A DNA stretch of 64,000 nt from NCBI GenBank assembly GCA_036852015.1, contig JAANDG010000147.1, positions 62,001 through 126,000 on the forward strand, read 5' to 3'. A program made the translations under genes and the position numbers. Source of the DNA: Pelodera strongyloides. Lineage: Eukaryota; Nematoda; Chromadorea; Rhabditida; Rhabditidae. Positions 11,802-22,282 of the stretch are shown here, piece by piece (within the stretch, counting starts at the first letter, position 1; each line of letters starts with the position of its first letter). The notes below the pieces were generated by a model, which saw nothing but the letters and a program-made list of their open reading frames with translations, searched no databases and was not told the origin of the DNA.

Positions 11802-13140
11802 GAAAAAACTTATCTACATCTTCTCGATCTGTCTCCTGTGTCCGAGATTCAGCTCCGGCATCGTCCACTGTGGAACTCCTCTCCGTCTCTTGATCCAGGT
11901 AATTTTCCACATTTCGGGCGTCTGGCGGCATCGTGTAAGGCTGGCTTTTGTTATATAAGGTTACTGTTCTTTCCTCAGCCGTACAGTTCTCAGGGTACTG
12001 TCGGTTAAAGATGGGGTTGGTTTTGTAAATGTCTGTGTCTCTCCGTTCCCGTAAACTTGGACACTGTTTGAGGTCAAACTCACTTTCATTTGGTTTCAGG
12101 GTCTCATGGTTCGTCCGGTGGTTCGTGTCTGGGCTGCGATTCCGCATCGTTTGAAGACGTGGTTCATATTCAGGTGAGTAAAAATTTACATCGGTTTTGT
12201 GTTGGGTTGCAGGAGGGCCACTCTCAAGGTTTTCGGGTGGCGTCAGTCTTTGGTTATTCGTCTGGACTTCACCCCCGTTGAATACGCTAAACTCACCGTA
12301 TCGTTCTGTTTTCATGCGAGTTGTTGGGGTTGGCTCAGGGTTGAATTCGAAGCGAGTGGTGGGTTGATATCCGTCGACAGGAGTTGATATTTCAAATGAA
12401 TTATTTCCACCTGTATCCGTATAAATGGTTGGAGTTGAAAAATGGTTTTGGTTTAATTCAGTTTCAAATCTGGCAGTCGGCCTGCCAGTTACAGGACGAG
12501 CATTGGGGGTACGGTAGGGAGTTAGAAATGGTACACTATTTTCCATTTCAGAATGTGCAGAATTACCTGCACTTTGTTTCAGGTTGCTATCCGCTGATCC
12601 TGTCCTCCGTTCGCTCATCTCCGCTGGTCGGCTGTGCTCGCATGTCTCGTCGGCAACGCGCTCGGTTTCAGGGATTGTCGAATTCAGGTTTGTGTTTGGT
12701 TCATTTTCTACGTGAACAGGAATTATTGAACTACAGATTTCTGCCTCCAATTCGTAGTTTTCGAGCAGGGTTTTTAGTTCAGTTCGCATGGTTCTGGTTC
12801 TACGCAAAACACCTCTAAGATCGTTGGTGAATACATAGTTTTCCAACTCGGCGTTGGGTTTGCCTGTGAAGTCATCGATTGTGCACATAGAATCAACCAG
12901 TCCACGTTCGATTGATTCTAGTCTCGAAATGGTTCTGAGTGATTTTTTCTTCAGTTTAGTAAAGACCGGGTCATTTTTGGGAAGGGGTTTCCATTCCATT
13001 TGGAGCAGTTCAAGACTCTGGTGGTTAATGGTTTCGAATCTGGTTTTCCAAAATTCTAGGGTATCTTCGAGAATGAGGGCTTTGAATGAAATATTAGTAT
13101 TTCTAGGTGCCATCTCGATGACGACCAAGAAACGAGACAA
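11794..13140 (-). CDS. Gag-like ORF of LTR element
   Basis: A 448-codon ORF beginning 93 bp inside the 5' LTR/PBS border. The first third is helix-prone with regular hydrophobics (FWKTRFETINHQSLELLQME, then LRTISRLESI). The rest is polar and low in complexity, with many T, N, P and E (STPTIYTDTGG, NHRTNHETLK). No catalytic motif is seen. Position after the primer site and the overall shape fit gag, but the sequence alone does not place it in Gypsy or BEL/Pao. Confidence 0.65.
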   Translation of the reverse strand: MSRFLVVIEMAPRNTNISFKALILEDTLEFWKTRFETINHQSLELLQMEWKPLPKNDPVFTKLKKKSLRTISRLESIERGLVDSMCTIDDFTGKPNAELENYVFTNDLRGVLRRTRTMRTELKTLLENYELEAEICSSIIPVHVENEPNTNLNSTIPETERVADETCEHSRPAEMSERRTGSADSNLKQSAGNSAHSEMENSVPFLTPYRTPNARPVTGRPTARFETELNQNHFSTPTIYTDTGGNNSFEISTPVDGYQPTTRFEFNPEPTPTTRMKTERYGEFSVFNGGEVQTNNQRLTPPENLESGPPATQHKTDVNFYSPEYEPRLQTMRNRSPDTNHRTNHETLKPNESEFDLKQCPSLRERRDTDIYKTNPIFNRQYPENCTAEERTVTLYNKSQPYTMPPDARNVENYLDQETERSSTVDDAGAESRTQETDREDVDKFFRA

Positions 13141-13209
13141 GGATGGTTTCCAAAGGATAATTGGTTAAATAAGCAAGCACGAATAAAGATTGTTTTATTC
13201 GCGGTCACC

Positions 13210-13231
13210 GGTTCGAATCTTCGGGGCACCA
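13210..13231 (-). promoter_or_regulatory. Primer-binding site
   Basis: One base inside the 5' LTR, the minus strand reads TGGTGCCCCGAAGATTCGAA and continues two bases. This is the complement of a tRNA 3' end with CCA, and it includes a recognisable T-arm (GGTTCGAATC on the plus strand). It fixes the element orientation as minus. Confidence 0.9.
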
Positions 13232-13232
13232 A

Positions 13233-13825
13233 TGTTAAGACCAAAGTTGCCACGCAGACCAATGTTCAAGAAGAGGTTCTGAGGAGCTACTTGTCGACGA
13301 CAAGTAGTGGCAAACTGAGGACTAACGGCCTTTCAGCCAATTAAGTAACCAACAACAAACAATATAGAGCAATAGCCAAATCAATAAGAACAACACAATT
13401 TGGTTAAGGTTTATTGGTTGGTTACAATATAAAATACAATAAAACAAGTATCACAGTAAATGAGAGAATTAATAGTGAGACACCGATCTATTTTATATAG
13501 ATCGGCAAATCACCAGAGTAGGGTGGCTTCCGCTAGACACCGGTTACGTAATTACCGGCAAATAGCGGAGAGTCCAATGGAAATTTTAGCAACGGCTAAC
13601 AGAATGGCGCGCACGCCTAAACTTGGTACGGAACCAGAACACGAATAATAATCGAGTATATCTGAATAGAGTTTAGGAAAACTATTAATAGGCCAATTAG
13701 AAGGTTCTAGAAGGTGGAAATGATACACAGGCAATTGAGTGTGGTTACGGTAGCAATGTAGCAAAATAGAAAGAAAGAAGCTATAATGAGTGGAATTAGC
13801 ATATAGCGGTCGCGCAGTCGCGACA
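13233..13825 (-). repeat. 5' LTR
   Basis: Direct repeat of 10208-10800 and directly followed, on the minus strand, by the primer-binding site. It should carry the element's promoter. Confidence 0.93.
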
Positions 13826-14329
13826 CTTTTTGTACAAAAAATGTCTGATGAAAGTTAACCGGTCTATAAGTCCTAAATGTCGCCAATTACTAGCTAGAAT
13901 TAAATGGACGGGCCCTTAAAATAAACATATATTTAGTATGATTTTACAATTCGTATAAAGGAGGATTATTATAAAATATGTAAACTAATTTTCGGCTAGA
14001 CTTTATCCCGCTGAAATTTTTCGGGGTCGATATTCGGATAAAACAATTGCACCCTTTTTCCTTACCGCGTGTCCCGGGGGAATATGGCTGTATATAAAAA
14101 AAAATGTGAATACCACTTTATTCAGACATACAATCATCACACATAGACTTAAGCATGTAGAATCCAGGGTCCCGTTTGCTCTCGAAGTCGGGGATCTTCA
14201 TTTTTAGCTCCAATCCAAGGCGGTGTCTCTTAGCCGATGTGTCCGATAGAGTGAAGTAGACGGTAGAAGACGGCACAGAAGATAATACAGAGCGAAAGGT
14301 CCGTCCTAAGGCTAGGCAAGGGGAGCGCC

Positions 14330-14810
14330 TTAAAGGGATGGGCTCACTACAAAATCACCTTGTTTTTATGCTTTAGTTTGATTGTACAAAGGTAAACTTA
14401 AACAAAGAGCATAAAAAAAGTTTCTTGAATTACTCCCTAGGAAAGATATTAGGTAAAAAGGGTGAGTATTGATCTATCTTCCGATAACGTGAGTAAACAA
14501 GATAAACTAGGGAAGCTAAGAGATATGGCTGAAACACACTGTTTTGAGCAAAATAAACTGTAGTTTTCATCGTTTATTTTACTTAAAACAATGAAAAACA
14601 GTGTGTTTCAGCCATATCTCTTAGGTTCCCTAGTTTATCTTGTTTACTCACGTTATCGGAAGATAGATCAATACTCACCCTTTTTACCTAATATCTTCCC
14701 TAGGGAGTAATTCACGAAACTTTTTTCATGCTCTTTGTTTATGTTTACCTTTGTACAATCAAACTAAAGCATAAAAACAAGGTGATTTTGTAGTGAGCCC
14801 ATCCCTTTAA
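14330..14810. repeat. TTAA palindromic element, family C (copy 2)
   Basis: A complete 481 bp element with TTAA at both ends. The arms TTAAAGGGATGGGCTCACTA and the central GTGTGTTTCAGCCATATCTC mirror are shared with 1286-1766. Confidence 0.88.
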
Positions 14811-14844
14811 CTTTATTCCCGACGCCGTGGCATGTTTGCAAGAT

Positions 14845-14920
14845 GGTAGCACTGGGCGGGATTCGAACCCGGGTCGTATGGGTGAGAGACGAGAACTTTG
14901 CCAGTGAGCCACGACGCATA
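14845..14920 (-). repeat. tRNA-like pol III module
   Basis: On the minus strand there is an A-box-like TGGCTCACTGG and a consensus B box GGTTCGAATCC, about 45 bp apart. The ends do not pair into a good acceptor stem, so this looks like a tRNA-derived SINE head or pseudogene and not a working tRNA. Confidence 0.65.
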
Positions 14921-15698
14921 GACATATACTCTCCTGGGTCACAGCAAGAGCCAGTTACCATCAGGTCATACGGCAAAGAAAAAGTGTGCAATTGTTCTTA
15001 CAGTTATCCGAATATCGGACCCAAAATATTTCAGCGGGATAAAGCCTATAGGTTTATTTTGATGGGCCCGCCCCTTTAACTCATTAATAAGTGCTAATTG
15101 TTGATGTTTAAGATTATTTAGGTCGCTTACGCTTAGGGACTGGCAAAAAAAGAGGAGGGTTTCAGAAACACTATAAATGTGTGCTGAAAAATTTCAGAAA
15201 CACTTTGTTGTTGTGTACAAAAGTTAATAAATGTCCAAATGTTCAAATGTACTATGAAACCCGCATTCCTATAAAAACAAAACTATACAAAACACTTTTT
15301 GCAAACGGGACCCTGGATTCTACATGCTTAAGTCTATGTGTGATGATTGAATGTCTGAGTAAAGTGGTATTCAGAAAAAAAAAGCCGAAAGAAAATGTTT
15401 GCCAAACTACATTGATTCCTTGAAATCACGAAGGCTTGCAAAAAATCAAGCTTTATTCCCGCGCACTCATAACAATAATAAAAGAGCGTTTGCGTGCAAT
15501 TGAAGTGTGCTATGGGCTATGAAAGTCTCGTTTTCCTCAGGTTTTTTTTCAACAGAAAATCAAGACTTGAGAGCGTCTTTTTTCTCGACTTTTTGTGGTT
15601 TTTCGAGACGAAAATGACCGTACTTTTTATAAATAAAGTCTACTTTTAGCGGCAATTGAGCAATTAAAATAGCGCATTGCGGTGTATGGCTCCAAGCA

Positions 15699-15843
15699 GT
15701 ATTGTACCTACTTTGGTAAATTTGCATATGATACGCATATCCTATGTAAATTTGGTGCCGGAAGCTTGCCGGACGGGCATCAACTTTGCCTAGTATGCAC
15801 AGGACATGCGTGATATAAATTTCCCAAAGTAGACTGTTTTAAT
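15699..15843. repeat. Palindromic element, family B-prime (decayed)
   Basis: The left arm includes AAATTTGCATATGATACGCA and the right arm GACATGCGTGATATAAATTT. The better preserved copy is at 26837-27003. Confidence 0.7.
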
Positions 15844-16386
15844 TTTTTTGAATACAAGTTTTTATGATACTGTCAAGCAACACACATAGTTATAGAGAAA
15901 TCTTCTGGCATAATGATAAAAAGAACAAGTACAAAAATAATCCATCTGCAATACCGCTTAAAAGATGCCAATTTCTATGACTAATAGTTAGGTGTGCACT
16001 TTTTTCATCCCCCATTTTAATACCGTAATTAGGGGAGGGGAGGCTTTAGAAAATGCTAGTTTTCTTTTGTCGGAGGCAAGCTTTTCTAAACCAGTATTGT
16101 GAAAGTCCGGACATTTTGACAAGAAGGATTTAATAAGTTTCCTTATTTAGCAGTTATCGTGCCTTTATTGGAGTTAATAAACATGCATTTTATTTAGTTT
16201 TAGGAAATCATTATACATATGTAAATACTTTTTATATTTAGTTTTAGTAATTCATTATACATAGGTAATCACACGAAAATAAGCCAACTAACAACAAGGA
16301 GCATTCTCCTATATAACGGTGCTGTAGAAGCTGCGATTAGAAAAACTAGCATGGCGTAGTCGCGGAACAGATGTAAAATATTAATG

Positions 16387-16570
16387 TTAAAGCGAAACAC
16401 CGACCGGTTTTTGAAACGTATCGAGTACATCGGCATTCTTATGCAGCCTATGCAAATGAACAAAAACTAGAATAAAAAAAATCGAGCTAAATTCGAGCAA
16501 ATTGGCATAAATACGTAAGAATTCAGTTGTCAACGATGCGTTTCAAAAACCGACCGGTATGTCGCTTTAA
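16387..16570. repeat. TTAA palindromic element, family A
   Basis: Both arms are present with TTAA ends (TTAAAGCGAAACACCGACCG). Intergenic. Confidence 0.87.
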
Positions 16571-16971
16571 AATAAAGCGCAAGGTCAAGACAGTATTCCC
16601 ATCAAACAAGGAAGCAAAATCCTGGCAATTAGCAAAATTTGCATAATCCTGAAACCAGAAAGTCGAAACGGAAAGTAATGAAAACGGAGGGGACTTTCAC
16701 CCCCGCCTTAGAAAACCCGCAAAACTAGCTGCACTAATAAAGGCGATCTAGTGTGGGCTGGCGCGCATATACACAATACCAATTGTCCGGCGGATACTTT
16801 AAAATTGCCGGTTTTAGTTTGGAATCCTAAGCAAATCGCCGTAATATATGGCGAAATGTGGCATATGCGACTTTGCCACTTGAAATATGAAACGGCAGAA
16901 ATCGGTAATGAGGGAAATGGCTATAGGCTATAGAATAGAAGGAGAGAAACTTGGGAAGCCTAGGCTTACAA

Positions 16972-17025
16972 TTAGGCTTAGGCTTAGGCTTAGGCTTAGG
17001 CTTAGGCGTAGGCTTAGGCTTATGC
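16972..17025. repeat. Interstitial telomere-type tract (TTAGGC)n
   Basis: Nine 6 bp units: six perfect TTAGGC, one GTAGGC, one more TTAGGC and one TTATGC. TTAGGC is the nematode telomere repeat. It lies inside the chromosome, directly before a family I repeat. Confidence 0.92.
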
Positions 17026-17044
17026 TTGTACTAACGAACGAAGA

Positions 17045-17300
17045 ACACAGGAGACGAAATAATTGCAGAAACCCGAAACCACAGAAAAACCATCGTTGGC
17101 TTGTGACTAAATGGTTTTTGCCGAAAAACCGTCTGGTTACTTGTTTCTGCCTGTTTCGTGACCATCTGGTGACCAACTGCTGGCTGTTTTCGATGAAACT
17201 TGGCCACCACATGGCCACGAAGCGGTCACCAAATTGGCTGGCGCACGAAAAAAAAACAGAGAACCATCACCAAATAGGCTCACCATTTCCTATGTACGAG
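17045..17300. repeat. Repeat family I (copy 1)
   Basis: Built from short alternating blocks on both strands, such as CCACAGAAAAACCATCG, GTGACCATCTGGTGACC and TTGGCCACCACATGG. Copies are at 18895-19125 and 31131-31360. Internal near-repeats of GGTCACCAA occur on both strands. Confidence 0.75.
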
Positions 17301-17617
17301 GATCTATATGTCTATATCTATATCATACAGTATAGTTGTATAGTAATCTGCCGACCAGTATGTTTTGTTTATTGAAACACAAACATTGATTGATACATAA
17401 GCAAGTAAAGTAATCATATAGAGAAGAAATAAATATGAATGTTTGGTATTTCACATACTCATACATGCACCTCATTACAGGAAGCTTTATCAACTACGCA
17501 TCACATGTTCTGCTACAGAAAATACACATCCGGAGCGTGTGTCCAACCAACCAACAATTGCGTAACAATGGAGCAAATTGCACTAAAAAAGGGAAATGTT
17601 CAAAGATTCCTCCTTTT

Positions 17618-17700
17618 TTGGCTGTTTTAGCGGAAATAATGACTTTGGCTGTTTTAGCGGAAGGAGAGATTTTGGCTGTTTTAGCGGAAATAATGACCTT
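17618..17700. repeat. 27 bp tandem repeat, three copies
   Basis: GGCTGTTTTAGCGG recurs at 17620, 17647 and 17674 with a 27 bp period. The third copy returns to the AAATAATGACC flank of the first. Confidence 0.85.
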
Positions 17701-18084
17701 TACATCTAATAAGTAATACGTGCTTATTTTACATCCTCAACATATATTTTCAGCATTTCTGGTTGTTATGTTTATGTTTTCCTACAGAGGAAGTCCGCAT
17801 CAGCCAAACTCTATACCGCTTAAACGAACGTTTACTTTGGGACCGAATAAAAAAACCTCAATAACCCTTGGCAAACAATATTGATCATTGTAAATGAATA
17901 TAAATACACCGGCCTTTTGTTTCAAAATAACAATCGCTGCCCTAAACAAGAGTTAAATAGTCAATAGTTCAATTATTTCGCGTGCGTTTTTGTAATTTGT
18001 CATTGTCTAATAACCCCAAAAATCGTACAACTTCCATATTAATATATTTATTTATTTTCGAAAAACACATTGATGTATTATTGA

Positions 18085-19517
18085 TTAGCTCAACCATTTT
18101 GCCATCAACTTCGCGCTGAGTCCATTATCATGTAGATTACTGTAGACTGGTTGTTTATTCTCTCGGAAACAGGCGAACGGCATCTCGCGAAGGGTTCGAA
18201 ATTGAAGCTGGAATGAACTTCTTGAAAATTCACTGATGGAAGACGGAAGTCCGCTTGGGTGCCGCGCTATTTTCGCACTGTTTTGGCGCACGGGAAGAAA
18301 TCTATTTTGCCCATGTTCACGCGTTCGAACTAAGTATGCCCAATACAAAGGTAAGATAAAGTGAACCCGGTAGAATTTCGCATTGAAAATTAGAAACATA
18401 TAAGAAAAAAACACAAAAATCTGCAGAAATTCACCTTTTTGAAGATAGCCTGGCTGGCCTGCGCCGTAGCACAAGTTACCACAGCGTGGCAGCCCATCTC
18501 CAATGCATGTGTTAGAGACCGCGCGAGTAGTAGTCTTCCAAGGCCTTTTCTGAAAAATGTTCTTCAACATATCAATACAATTTATAGATACGACACATAT
18601 CTGCACTTTTCTAATTGAATTGATACACGCTCCTTGTGAAGTGTGAAGGGATGATCACGATATTTATGATCACAATAATATATATAATAATAATTTATTA
18701 CACCAAGGATTTTCTTTTTTTTCTTTCAAATTTCAAAAATTTCAAAGGTTGTAGTGCTTGTAATCCCAACTACGACAACATGGTCTATACCATTTATTTT
18801 GTCGATGTTTCGGTTTTCATCATTTTCAGGACATATTACCACAAACTTGGGTAATTAAACCTTTTGGGATACGTCATAGTCATATGTCGCAGGAAAACGA
18901 AGTAATTGCCGAAACCACAGAAAAACCGTCGTTAACCAACACCAAATGGTTTTTACTAAAAAAACATCTGGTGATTGGTTCGTGACCATTTGATGACCAT
19001 CTGATGACGGGTTTTGATGAAACTTGGTCACGAATTTGTCACGAGTTGGTCACCAAATGGGCAGACCCACGAAAAAAAAAACAGTGAACCAGTCACGAAG
19101 TGGGTTGACGCATTTCCTATGGTACTCTTCTAGACAATAAATTTCCTTTCGCACTTCAGAGCAAGAAATCACTTTTGACTTTGCACATATTTTGCATGTG
19201 AAACATCGCACCCTTTGAAATCCGGGTGCACACAAAGAACGTCCACTTTGAATAGTTTTTCTGGTCTTTTGTTTTCGGTATTGATTGACTGTATCAATGA
19301 CGTCATATTGGTCTCAATTGCTTCCATGAAGGCAATTAGCCGATTTGCATTCAATGATGGATAGGGTCCTGAGGAGATTTCTGAAAGAGCATAATCTGGA
19401 GCAACTGTGAAAAATACAGTTCAGCTGGACATGGATAATTTTAAACTAGCGATTGAGTCATAAATTATACACTCGCTACATAAGTTACATCTATAGACAG
19501 CAAGCACAAATACATAT

Positions 19518-19562
<45 letters not shown>

Positions 19563-20382
19563 CACACACACACACACACAATTACTCTTATAAGTATACG
19601 CATGAATGCACACACGCACCCACATACACACATACATGCACACACATATACGGGCATTGATATTCTCGTTGGAGGCGACCTCTGTCAGCAGGTATACGCC
19701 AGCCCTCTTGCTGTAAGCCTACCACGTCGCCACTAATATATCCGACAAATATCCTATGTAAATTTACCTATAGCGTAATCCTTATGAGGATCAAAATGGT
19801 GCTGTAATTCTGTAGCAATTTCTTCCATGACTTCCTTCACATCGTTTAGACATATTGCAATTAGCCGGTCCTCTTAAATAATTAGAAGTGCACAATATAG
19901 AACATCCATAAGTCGGATTTATCGATTACGATAGGATATATTCTTGGTCATTAAACATATGTCGATGAAAAAAATCATGGCGAATAATTGTTGAAATAAG
20001 GATGATGCTACTCTTGAAGATACTCGCTATAGGGATTTCCATTATTTAAAGGGAAATACCGGCCGGTTTTTGAAACACATGAGTATACTAGTATAAATTC
20101 AAAGTACAGCAACTTCGCATGAATGCATAAGAATTGAGTTGTCCACGATGCGTTTCAAAAACCAGCAAGTATTTCGCTTTAATTGAAAACCGGTCGTAAT
20201 ACCTTGAAAGGCTAGAATCGAATGTTGACCATTTTGCAGTCCACCATCGCGGAGATCGCAAAAGAATTCAGAAACATCTTCGGCGGTGGCTTCTGAATAC
20301 CTAAGGCAAATTTCTTCTATGACCTGTGGCTTGTCTGTGATCTCCTCGTGTTGAATGTTCTCCCGCTCTCTCTCTCTCTCTG

Positions 20383-20480
<98 letters not shown>

Positions 20481-21073
20481 GTTTCATTTTATGTGTTGCT
20501 AATAAACATTAGTATGTAGGGACAAGATCAAATTATTACCCAGGCTTGTCGTAATAGGTTCGCTGATTCGAAAGTAATTCAAAAGAAAGTGAAGAACCTA
20601 AAAAGGTACAACATTTTGGCAGTACAACCTCTTTAGTTAGTTCTTGTTTAAAAAGAGTTCTACATTGCTTTCTCTTCATCATATTATTTGATGCACACCT
20701 CGGTGTTATTTAATAAATAAATAAATATATTGAGCGTACCAAAAAAAAAGAATAAATGGTTTATAGTTTATACCACTAGGCAACCGGCCAATTGGATTTG
20801 TATATAAAGCGAAATACCGGCCGGTTTTTAGAACACCGAGTACACCACCAGCATTTGTATGCAGCTTATGCAAATGAACATAATCTGGAATAAAAACTCG
20901 AGCTAAATTAAAGCAAATTAGAATAAATTTGTAAGAATTCAATTGTCCGCTATGCGTTTCAAAAACCGGCCGGTATTTCGCTTTAAAACAATTGCAAATA
21001 AAATTATAAACTACCGCACCTCGTCGTTGTGGTGCGTGGTTCCCGTAACAAACCGAATGTTTAATGCGTCCAT
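18085..21073 (-). CDS. GNAT-family N-acetyltransferase
   Basis: Six exons, 5' to 3': 21020-21073, 20203-20323, 19768-19872, 19212-19368, 18435-18549, 18085-18207. Phases fit throughout and give 224 aa from ATG to TAA. The central motif A is clear across the exon 4/5 join: VDVLCVHPDF, then KGKGLGRLLL, matching the acetyl-CoA pyrophosphate-binding pattern (Q/R-x-x-G-x-G/A) of GNAT enzymes. Before it the N-terminal helices are visible (ATAEDVSEFF and NRLIAFMEAI). After motif A come ALEMGCHAVV and the terminal LQFRTLREMP strand-helix. Nematodes have many small GNAT genes of this length; the acyl acceptor (arylalkylamine, polyamine or other) cannot be told. No signal peptide, so probably cytosolic. 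An AATAAA lies at 18047-18052, 33 bp past the stop. Confidence 0.9.
18895..19125. repeat. Repeat family I (copy 2)
   Basis: Shares ACCACAGAAAAACCGTCGTT and CATTTGATGACCATCTGATG with the copies at 17045 and 31131. It lies in the GNAT intron between exons 4 and 5. Confidence 0.75.
19519..19640. repeat. (CA)n microsatellite
   Basis: Long CA run with a few GC and TA interruptions, in the GNAT intron between exons 3 and 4. It produces a false V/C-rich frame on the minus strand. Confidence 0.92.
20046..20182. repeat. TTAA palindromic element, family A (short)
   Basis: Arms TTAAAGGGAAATACCGGCCG and its complement ending CGCTTTAA. The centre is shortened to about 50 bp. It ends 20 bp from the donor of GNAT exon 2. 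Confidence 0.85.
20365..20478. repeat. (CT)n and (TA)n microsatellites
   Basis: A CT run to about 20420 passes directly into a TA run. It lies in GNAT intron 1, close to the exon 2 acceptor. Confidence 0.92.
20803..20986. repeat. Palindromic element, family A
   Basis: Left arm ATAAAGCGAAATACCGGCCG (one base changed from TTAA), right arm ending CGCTTTAA. It lies in GNAT intron 1. Confidence 0.87.
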
Positions 21074-21359
21074 AGTGGTATTACTAGAAACTAGACCAAC
21101 AGTACGTTAGCTGAAATATTTATCAAAATATTCTTCACATTTTAATTTTAATTCGACGATAGTGATGATAATTTCAGGTTATTAGTAACTTGATTTATAT
21201 ACTAGCCGCAAAATTACCAAACAAAAAGATATTAAAAAGACGTTAGTAAGTTTAGAAGTTGTTAAAATGTAGAAGTTAGAAGTTAGAATAAAATATTTCG
21301 GGCAAGGCTAATTTATTCATCGAGGAAGCGAATGACACGCAACGACTACGTAGATGATG

Positions 21360-21662
21360 CCCTGTCCATGTTTGCGAATCGCACTTGCGAAAATGACAAA
21401 TGCCTGTCCATGTTCAGGCCATTTTACATGAATGTCAAATGCCTACCGTAACCCATGCGAATGACGCGTTTGACATAGTCCCGCAACGAAAGTTATCAGA
21501 TCCGTACTAGATGCGTACTATTTGAAATAGATCAGTACTATTTTGAAATAGATCCATACTAGATGCAAAGTCGCTGCGGGACCTTGTCAATGACATTGAC
21601 TCGAACATGGACAGGCATTTGTCATTTTCACAAGTGCGATTCGCAAACATGGGCAGGGCATA
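21360..21662. repeat. Inverted repeat family H (copy 1)
   Basis: The left arm includes TTTGCGAATCGCACTTGCGA and the right arm its complement near 21637-21656. A related copy is at 45753-46050. Both include ATAGTCCCGC or ATGGTCCCGC and a GATCCGTACTAGAT-like block. Confidence 0.8.
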
Positions 21663-21879
21663 AGAGGAAAGATTTTTTACATAAACTAAAAATGTAAGTA
21701 CATGCAAACCAGGTGAAACTTTATTGGATAAATTAAACCAAAAGCAATATAATGCTGAAAATTACAAGTGCTAGTTCTCAAAAAAAAAAATTTGTTTGAC
21801 GTTTTATATAAGTCTAATTGTAATCCCAAACGATATTCTATGAAAGAAAGATTATTCAAATAATCTTCGAGAAAGGGAG

Positions 21880-22034
21880 AGAGCAGACGAGAAACGGAAG
21901 CAGACAGAGGGAGAAAGAAAGAGAAGGATAAAGATTGGGGAGCGAGAGGGAGGCAGAGAGAGAGAGAAAACTAGAAACATATGTAGACGGTGAAAGAAAA
22001 AGAGAGAGAGAGAGAGAGAGGGAGACAGAGAGAG
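21880..22034. repeat. GA-rich microsatellite
   Basis: Impure (GA)n stretch with GACAGAG and GAAACGG interruptions. Confidence 0.88.
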
Positions 22035-22184
22035 AATATAGCTCGTTCAGTGAATATATTCGAGGTCTATTATGTGTTCACGTAGCAATTTTTGCGATAA
22101 AGACCGAAAGACCGATTGTTTCCGCCCTGTGTCCCATAAAGGGCCAAATATATCAAAAAGAAAGAAGATTGAAAAGGAAAGAAA

Positions 22185-22218
22185 ATAATATATATATATA
22201 TATATATATATAAATATA

Positions 22219-22279
<61 letters not shown>
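22185..22279. repeat. (TA)n microsatellite
   Basis: Almost pure TA dinucleotides with two short interruptions. Confidence 0.92.

Positions 22280-22282
<3 letters not shown>

Larger units (their letters stand above)
10208..13825 (-). mobile_element. Young LTR retrotransposon, gag-only, probably non-autonomous
   Basis: A 3618 bp element bounded by two 593 bp LTRs (10208-10800 and 13233-13825), which I find differing at one site (10503 A versus 13528 T). The LTRs start TG and end CA. A 5 bp target duplication, CTTTT, flanks the element (10203-10207 and 13826-13830). Read on the minus strand, the 5' LTR is followed by a tRNA-complementary primer site, then two overlapping gag-like ORFs. The 2.4 kb interior has no room for protease, reverse transcriptase or integrase, and none is seen, so it would depend on a partner element. 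One LTR difference in 593 bp means a recent insertion. Confidence 0.93.
13901..15079. repeat. TTAA palindromic element, family D, split by insertions
   Basis: The left part (13901-14095) matches the left arm of the intact copy at 31607-32056 (GACTTTATCCCGCTGAAATT). The right part (14981-15079) matches its right arm, ending GGGCCCGCCCCTTTAA. Between them lie an arm of another inverted repeat, a complete family C element and a tRNA-like sequence. Confidence 0.8.
14107..15375. repeat. Long-spaced inverted repeat arms (14107-14180, 15301-15375)
   Basis: The arms are complementary over about 73 bp: the left includes ACATAGACTTAAGCATGTAG and CCAGGGTCCCGTTTG, the right CTACATGCTTAAGTCTATGT and CAAACGGGACCCTGG. 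Spacing is about 1.1 kb. They interleave with the two halves of the family D element instead of nesting inside it. Confidence 0.8.

Noticed and set aside
19421..19657. Open frame rich in Val and Cys
   Set aside because: It is a translation of the CA microsatellite in a GNAT intron.
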